Shown piece by piece: positions 57,336 to 64,000 of a DNA stretch of 64,000 bases. This DNA is from Carettochelys insculpta. Its lineage: Eukaryota > Chordata > Testudines > Carettochelyidae. Location of the stretch: the NCBI RefSeq assembly GCF_033958435.1, contig NC_134144.1, positions 14,316,010 to 14,380,009 on the forward strand, given 5' to 3'. The position numbers and the translations under genes are program-made. The notes beneath the pieces are model-generated. The model was not told the origin of the DNA. It ran no database searches and saw only the letters and a list, made by a program, of their open reading frames with translations. How positions within the stretch are numbered: the first letter of the stretch is position 1; every line of letters starts with the position of its first letter.

Positions 57336-57608
57336 GGACAAAATCCAGTAAGACTTTCAGGATCCCATTGTCCATAGTAAATGCAGGGATATGTATGCTG
57401 GTGATGCTGCCAACAGAGATGGTGTCTAATGACTGGTAGGCATTTGAAACTGAAAAGAAGTTGTGGTCATCATGGTAACATGTGGCCCTGCATGTGATGC
57501 ATAGCTGTGACCAGATGTGTACAAATGAGCCAATACCATTCTCGATGTGTTATATTAGTAAGTATGAGCCTCAGAGCACATACAGAAGGCTGCTAACACA
57601 TCAGGACT
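57336..57608. other. Possible decayed 5' part of the DIRS element
   Basis: No motif recognised. The DIRS reading is first clear at about 57640. Confidence 0.3.
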
Positions 57609-59252
57609 ATGTTGTCAGGCTCATCCTGTCACTTTAGGTTTAGTATGCTGTCTTTTGAGAGTAAAGAGCTGAAAGAGGTAATTTTAAAGAATTATGAGAC
57701 TCTACTATGCAAGGAGGTGGACCATCTCCTGTCCATCAGAGCAGTGGAACAAGTTCCCCACAGATTCAGGGGCAACGGCTTCTATTCCCACTACTTCCTT
57801 ATGCAGAAGAGCAGTAGTTGGAGACCAATACTGGACCTGTGTCTGCTGAACCGATATGTGAAAAAGTAGTGGTTCAAGATGGTGACCTTGGACTCAATAA
57901 TTCCAATCCTAGACCTCAGGGATTGGTTTGCTGCTCTCGACCTGAGAGATGCCTACTTTCATATCACTATTCATCTGGCTCACAGACAATTCCTATGATT
58001 CACTGTAGGGATGGATCACTTTCAATACAGGGCCTTTTCATTTGGACTTTCAACAGCCCCCAGAGTGTTCTCCAAAAAACTCTGGGAGTAGTGGCAGTTT
58101 ACCTGCATTGACAGGGGGCCCTGATGTTCCCCTACCTAGATGACTGCCCTCTCACCTACAGAGATAGCACATACGGTGCACACTAGAAAGTCAGTTTTTC
58201 ACTCTCTGGGCCTTCCAACCAATAAGAAAAAGTCAAACCCTCAACCTGTGCAGGATCTAGAGTTCATTGGGACTCAACTTGATGCAACTACAGCGAGAGC
58301 ATACTTACCCCTCCACAGGTTCCAGGAATTCAGGACCTTATAGACATCATCGTGGCAGTCACACAGTCCAAGTAGTGGTATGCCTCAGACTCATGGACTG
58401 CTTGGCAGCTACAGTTTTTGTAGTGCAGCATGCCAGACTTCATTTTTGCTCACTTCTACAGTGGGTGGCCACTATTTACAACAGCACACACAGCAGCCTT
58501 CACCACTCAGTGGTGCCTCCACCTCATGTACTTATGTCTCTTTCATGGTGGCAGAGCTGGGAAAACCTCCTGTCTGGGGTTCTGTTCCATTCCAGGCAAC
58601 CTTCCCAACATATTACCATGGATGCCTCCTTACTAGGATGGGGAGCCCACATGGACACCCTCTCCATTCAGGGGTGATGGTCCCCACCAGAACGCCTACT
58701 TCACATCAACCTGCTGGAGCTCAAGGCTGTTCTCAGAGCTTGCAAGCATTTCTGGCAGTACAATCAGGGAACTACAGTAAACATACTAACAGACAATGTG
58801 GCAACAGTGCACTATATCAATCTCCTGGGAGGGGCCTGTTCACACTGCCTCTGTGCAGAGCAAATCTGACTTTGCAGTTGGTGTATTTGGCCGACATCAT
58901 GCTTGTGGTGTCTTACTTACCTGGGCTCAGCAATGTCATGGCAGATTTGCTGAGGAGATGCTTCACACCGGATCATGAGTGGGAACTCCACAGTGGAGTT
59001 GTCCATTCCCTTTTCCAACATTGGGGCACTCCCCTCATCGACCTCTTTGCCACCGATCGCAACAAGAAATGCCACCGTTACTGCTATAGAGCGGGAGTGG
59101 GGCATGGGTTGCTAGGTAATGCATTCTTAAGGACATGGAAGGGCCCTCTCTTTCATGCCTTTCCCTCAACAGTACTCATTCCCAGAGTACTTCACAAGGC
59201 CAGAGCAAAGGAGAGCACCATGATATTAGTGGCCCTTGCGTGGGCTCGATAA
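57609..59252 (+). pseudogene. DIRS reverse transcriptase and RNase H region
   Basis: RT motifs: FYSHYFLMQKSSSWRPILDL (about 57775), TAG at 57867, DWFAALDLRDAYFHI (motif A Asp, about 57917), TGA at about 57997, FSFGLSTAPRVF (about 58032) and the catalytic YLDD box (TACCTAGATGAC, 58134-58145). SLGLPTNKKKSNPQPV and LEFIGTQLDA follow. RNase H: MDASLLGWGAHMD (58618-58656), LLELKAVLRA (58710) and ILTDNVATVHYIN (58780-58818). Then LPGLSNVMADLL (58920) and PLIDLFATDRNKK (59031), a conserved DIRS block. The pieces lie in different frames. Confidence 0.88.
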
Positions 59253-59534
59253 CACTGGTTTCCTCTCCAGCGAATGTTGCCGTACCCTCTGTATCCTCTT
59301 CCCCTCCTACCAGATCTTCTAACGCAGAACCAAGAAACCCTACAACATCCTCAGATATGCAGTCTACACCTTACGGCTTGGTTCCTAGTTGATTCAATGA
59401 ATATGAACTCCTCTGCTCTTTGCAGGTCAGATAAAATCTTATAGTACAGCAGGAAGCAAAATAGTAAGACTACTTACTTTTCCAAGTGGTGCAGGTTTCT
59501 GACCTGGTTCTCAGTAGAACATGTAGAACTGCTG

Positions 59535-60329
59535 ATGTCTCCCCTTCATGCTATTTTGGACTACCTAATGCACCTAAAAGATTTGGGATTGGCGCTTAAC
59601 TCCTTAAGAGTGCATCTTGCTGCATTTACGGCGTTCAGAGTGCACATAGATGGGTTCTCAGTGTTTGCCCACCTGATCACTGAAAGATTTCTCAAAGGGC
59701 TCACAAATGTGTACCACCCACGCAGACCGACTCCTCCCCCATTGAGTCTGGACTTCGTACTATGGGCATTGATGAGACTGCCATTTGAACCCCTTGCTAC
59801 TACACCTCAAGTTATTTGCCATGAAGGTAGCCTTTTTTCTCGCCATTGCATCTGCCCATAGAGTCAGCAAAATATCAGTCCTTATGGTGGAGTCTCCATA
59901 CACAGTCTTTACTAAGGATGGAGTAACCCTTGGACATCACCCAGCTTTCATTCCCAAATCTGTTTGGATTTTCATGTCAATGAACCAATAGTCTTACCTA
60001 CATTTTATCCTAAACTGCATTCATCGCTGCAGGAAATGGCACTACAGACTTTAGATATATGCAGGACACTTGCTCTCTATATAGACTGAACAAAAATGTT
60101 CTGAAAAACAGACTGTCCATGTCTGCATTGCCCAGTGCTGGTCTTCCAGCCAGATGCATCTCCCAATGCAACCAGGGGCTCGACAGCTTTTCTAAAGGGA
60201 GTTCCCCTTAGAGATGTCTGCAGAGCAGCTACCTGGTCATCTCATGACATCTTCATGAGGCACTATGCTATCCAGAACCTGTGCTATGGATACTTTGCTA
60301 GCCACAGTGGTTCTCTCCATTTCAATTAA
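59535..60329 (+). pseudogene. DIRS tyrosine recombinase region
   Basis: Would recombine circular cDNA into the chromosome. SPLHAILDYLMHLKDLGLAL (59536) begins the N-terminal SAM-like part, followed by RFLKGLTNVYHPRRPTPPP. Next is a frame change and AMKVAFFLAIASAHRVSKI (59820-59876, the catalytic Arg region), FTKDGVTLGHHP, and a third frame with RDVCRAATWSSHDIFMRHYA (60207-60266) holding the His/Trp and the presumptive Tyr nucleophile. Broken by at least three lesions. Confidence 0.85.
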
Positions 60330-60380
60330 ACAGTGACTCCTTTCTTCCTCCCCCTGTTGTTGGGGAACTGCTGGGCAGTC

Positions 60381-60740
60381 ACCTACAGTGGAGCACCCAA
60401 GGGGACATCACGCAAAGAAGAAAGCGAAGTCATTCACCTTGGTGCACTAACTGTTGTTCTTCAAGTTGTGTCCCTCCATAGGTGCTCCACTACCTACCCT
60501 CCTCCCTGCTTTGGAGTCTGCCTGTCTTTTTTCAGATTCCAGAGTGGTTTTGAGGAACAGGCTTGAGCTGGTCTACGTGATCAAAAGAGTACGAATGGAG
60601 AGATGCGGTGGCAGTGCACACGCAGACCGCCAAGCACAGCTTTGAAGTGTCTCTGATCTGTGGTGCTGGGACAAACCCAGCACCTACAGTGGAGCACCCA
60701 AGGGGACAAGCATCTTAAAGAATGACAGTTATTGCACCAA
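60381..60740. repeat. DIRS terminal repeat region
   Basis: CCTACAGTGGAGCACCCAAG then GGGACA occurs at 60382 and again at 60682. Between them lies the inverted form GTCCCTCCATAGGTGCTCCACTAC at 60470-60493. TTCACCTTGGTGCACTAACTG at 60432 and TTATTGCACCAAGGTGAGTAA at 60729 are a further inverted pair. Direct plus inverted copies at the 3' end fit the DIRS internal complementary/terminal repeats. Confidence 0.8.
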
Positions 60741-60750
60741 GGTGAGTAAC

Positions 60751-62109
<1,359 letters not shown>

Positions 62110-63022
62110 CAGGGGTGGGCGAAATGTGGCTTATGGGTTGGATTCAGCCAGCTGCCCAACAAGAACCATATTCAGGCTCTCTGCCTTGCATGTCCCCGCA
62201 CACCACTCAAAGCAGCCAGCTGTAGCAGCCGTGTGCTCTTCATGCAGCAGCCCATGGGGGGAGGGGCTTTGTGCCTGCCCCCCTCCAGCACAATCTCGCA
62301 GTTCCTATTGGCCAAAAACCAGTCAATGGGAGCTCTCTGGGTCATGCTTGTGGTGCAAGCAGCAGGTGACACCTGTCCCCACCCCAGGGGCTCACAATGC
62401 ACAGAATACATAAGTCCCACAGCTGGCCACTTTGAGTGGCACAAGGGACACAGGAGGTAGAGAGCCTGCCTGAGGGTCCTGCTGGGCTGCTGGCTAGAAG
62501 CCACCTAGTTAAATGCTTCCTGGACTGATCCTGCACCTGGAACCCCCAACCTCCTGCCCACAACCCTCTGTTCCCCCTCATCCACACCTACTCCAGGTCA
62601 CAGTCCAAATCCTCTGCACCCCTGTTCCTGCATTGAACCCCAATCCCCTGCCCTAGGTAACAACCCCAAGCCATGCACCCACATCCCAGGCCACAGTCCC
62701 CTCCCAGATCCTGCACCCCCTCTTATACTCCTCCTCCTGGTCAGAATCCTCTCTTGCACTCATACCCATATCTTTTCCTGGACCCTGCACCCACTTTCTG
62801 CGCTTCAATCCTCACCCCCAGCTCACCACCCACTCCACCTAAACTCCCAACCAGACCACATACCCCCTCCTGCATCCCAGTCTCTGTCCCAAGCTCTCTT
62901 CTGCAGCCAACCTCCATCCCAGACCTCACAATTCCTCCATTAATACCATGGAAGATTGTGGCCCTTGACCACTTACCAAATTCTTGGAATGACCCTCCAT
63001 CAAAAATTATTGCCTCCCACTG
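62110..63022 (+). mobile_element. hAT-type MITE, ~913 bp, with C-rich minisatellite
   Basis: CAGGGGTGGGCGAAATGTGG at the left pairs with AAATTATTGCCTCCCACTG at the right in hAT style. The interior at 62530-62940 is a degenerate C-rich tandem tract (CCCTGC..., CCCAGGCC..., CACCCCC...). Frames up to 158 codons in this block are compositional. No clear duplication of flanks (AAGCTATG and AGTTAAGG). Confidence 0.75.
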
Positions 63023-63187
63023 AGTTAAGGGCTTGATCCAAAACATCTCCACCAAGCCAGGGAATAAGTTATTTTGGGCACTGATATCAGTGGGGCTAGG
63101 TTTTCACCTTCTATGTTTTCCGTATGAAAAAGTGTTTTAGGTACCTTCAAAAAAGGAGCGTCTGACCACACAAGCCCTGAACTCAAA

Positions 63188-63638
63188 GGGCTTGTCTACC
63201 CTACCACCTTCCTTCGAAGGAAGGATGGCAATTAGGGTGTTGGGAGTTTACTAATGAAGTGCTGCCAGGCATAGGCAGCACTTCATTAAGCAAATTACGC
63301 ACCCCCCATGGCAACTTCAAAGTTTAAAACTTCGAAGTACAGGCATGCAGCTAGCCGTGGCTCACCGGTACTGACGGTACTTCAAAGTGCCAGGGCAACT
63401 CCTCAAAAGCAGTAAGGGGACTTTGAAGTTGCCCTGGCACTTCGAAGTACTGGCGGGTGAGCCACGGCTAGATGCGTGCCAGTACTTCAAAGTTTAAAAC
63501 TTCGAAGTTGCCACGCGGGTGGGGGGGGGAATTTACTTAATGAAGCGCTGCCTATGCATGGCAGCACTTCGTTAGTAAACTCCCAACACCCTAATTACCA
63601 TCCTTCCTTTGAAGGAAGGTGGTAGTGTAGACAAGCCC
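63188..63638. mobile_element. Foldback MITE, 451 bp, near-complete palindrome
   Basis: GGGCTTGTCTACCCTACCACC, then TTCCTTCGAAGGAAGG, pairs over ~38 bases with the right end. The palindrome continues inward: TTGGGAGTTTACTAATGAAG with its complement at 63567-63588, ACTTCAAAGTTTAAAACTTCGAAGT on both sides, and AGCCGTGGCTCACCGGTAC with GGTGAGCCACGGCTAG. Flanks AAA and TAA agree at 2 of 3. A G run sits at 63522-63530. Confidence 0.88.
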
Positions 63639-64000
63639 TAAGACATATACTCAAATACGCTAGCATGTGTAAAAATTTAAAAGATTCTAAATTCTACATG
63701 TCAATTAATATTGGCTTTATTATCATGATGCCTTCCCCCGCTGCTTGGAACTACATGCCAGCATATTTAATGGCAGAACCATATGTCTGATATGATGTGC
63801 AAACACACCTCAATAATGTCTTAAACAAAATGAGGCATAATTTTTAGACATAATTGATATCCTCAGGGTATGTGTTTTCACAGTGGCAATGTCTGCAGCA
63901 GTGATTCTAATTATTGTTAAATCTAAATAGTAAAGAACTGACAGGAAATGTAGCTGCCAGTGAAAGTTTAATGAACCCAGGTGTTTCTATAAGGAGGTTT
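63639..64000. other. Unannotated sequence
   Basis: AT-rich, nothing recognised up to the window end. Confidence 0.4.

Larger units (their letters stand above)
57609..60750 (+). mobile_element. DIRS-type retrotransposon, 5'-truncated
   Basis: Order RT, RNase H, (methylase-like linker), tyrosine recombinase, terminal repeats, all plus strand. DIRS elements insert by a tyrosine recombinase rather than an integrase, and so make no target-site duplication. At least eight stops or frame changes are present. The left inverted terminal repeat and gag-like region are missing. Confidence 0.88.

Overview
This is vertebrate nuclear DNA from a repeat-rich amniote. It is most likely a turtle, with a crocodilian as the second choice. 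The clues are CR1 LINEs of the reptilian type (including the terminal ATTCTATG-type microsatellite at 10324-10363), a DIRS-type tyrosine-recombinase retrotransposon, an R2-like LINE with a restriction-like endonuclease, many hAT-like and foldback MITEs with TTCGAA-rich arms, and old MIR-like SINEs. No complete host protein-coding gene, tRNA, rRNA or CRISPR is visible. The species assignment is an inference from repeat content only.

Layout. 1-6.9 kb: an old RTE-like LINE relic (1135-2943), a ~170-bp tandem duplication and a 319-bp hAT MITE (6364-6682). 6.95-10.5 kb: a three-level nest. An antisense CR1 is split by a sense CR1, which carries a 407-bp insert with a perfect 7-bp target-site duplication. 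11.9-14.0 kb: a second three-level nest. An antisense CR1 is split by a hAT MITE (8-bp duplication ATCTAGCC), which is itself split by an RTE-like fragment. 17.9-21.6 kb: a nearly intact APE-type (RTE-like) LINE with endonuclease, a 638-codon open reverse-transcriptase frame and a C-terminal CCHC finger, broken by only five visible lesions. 21.6-39 kb: mostly unannotated sequence (intergenic or intronic) with CR1 tails, a MIR-like SINE and foldback MITEs, one of them nested in a hAT MITE at 33.4 kb. 39.4-41.64 kb: a 5'-truncated, minus-strand R2-like LINE. 42.8-45.4 kb: two hAT MITEs. 48.95-50.2 kb: a 43-bp minisatellite leading into a CpG island with Sp1-type GC boxes. This is the only promoter-like region and probably marks the first exon of an unidentified gene. 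50.6-54.6 kb: a cluster of MITEs. 57.6-60.75 kb: a decayed DIRS element (RT, RNase H, tyrosine recombinase, terminal repeats). 62.1-63.6 kb: a hAT MITE and a 451-bp foldback.

How it fits together. The interest lies in insertion history. Several nests preserve both host halves plus target-site duplications, and in two cases an uninterrupted sister copy elsewhere in the window shows the pre-insertion state. This orders CR1, hAT, RTE-like and foldback (probably PIF/Harbinger-type) activity. The CpG island suggests that part of the window is intron or 5' flank of a real gene, but no coding exon could be recognised.
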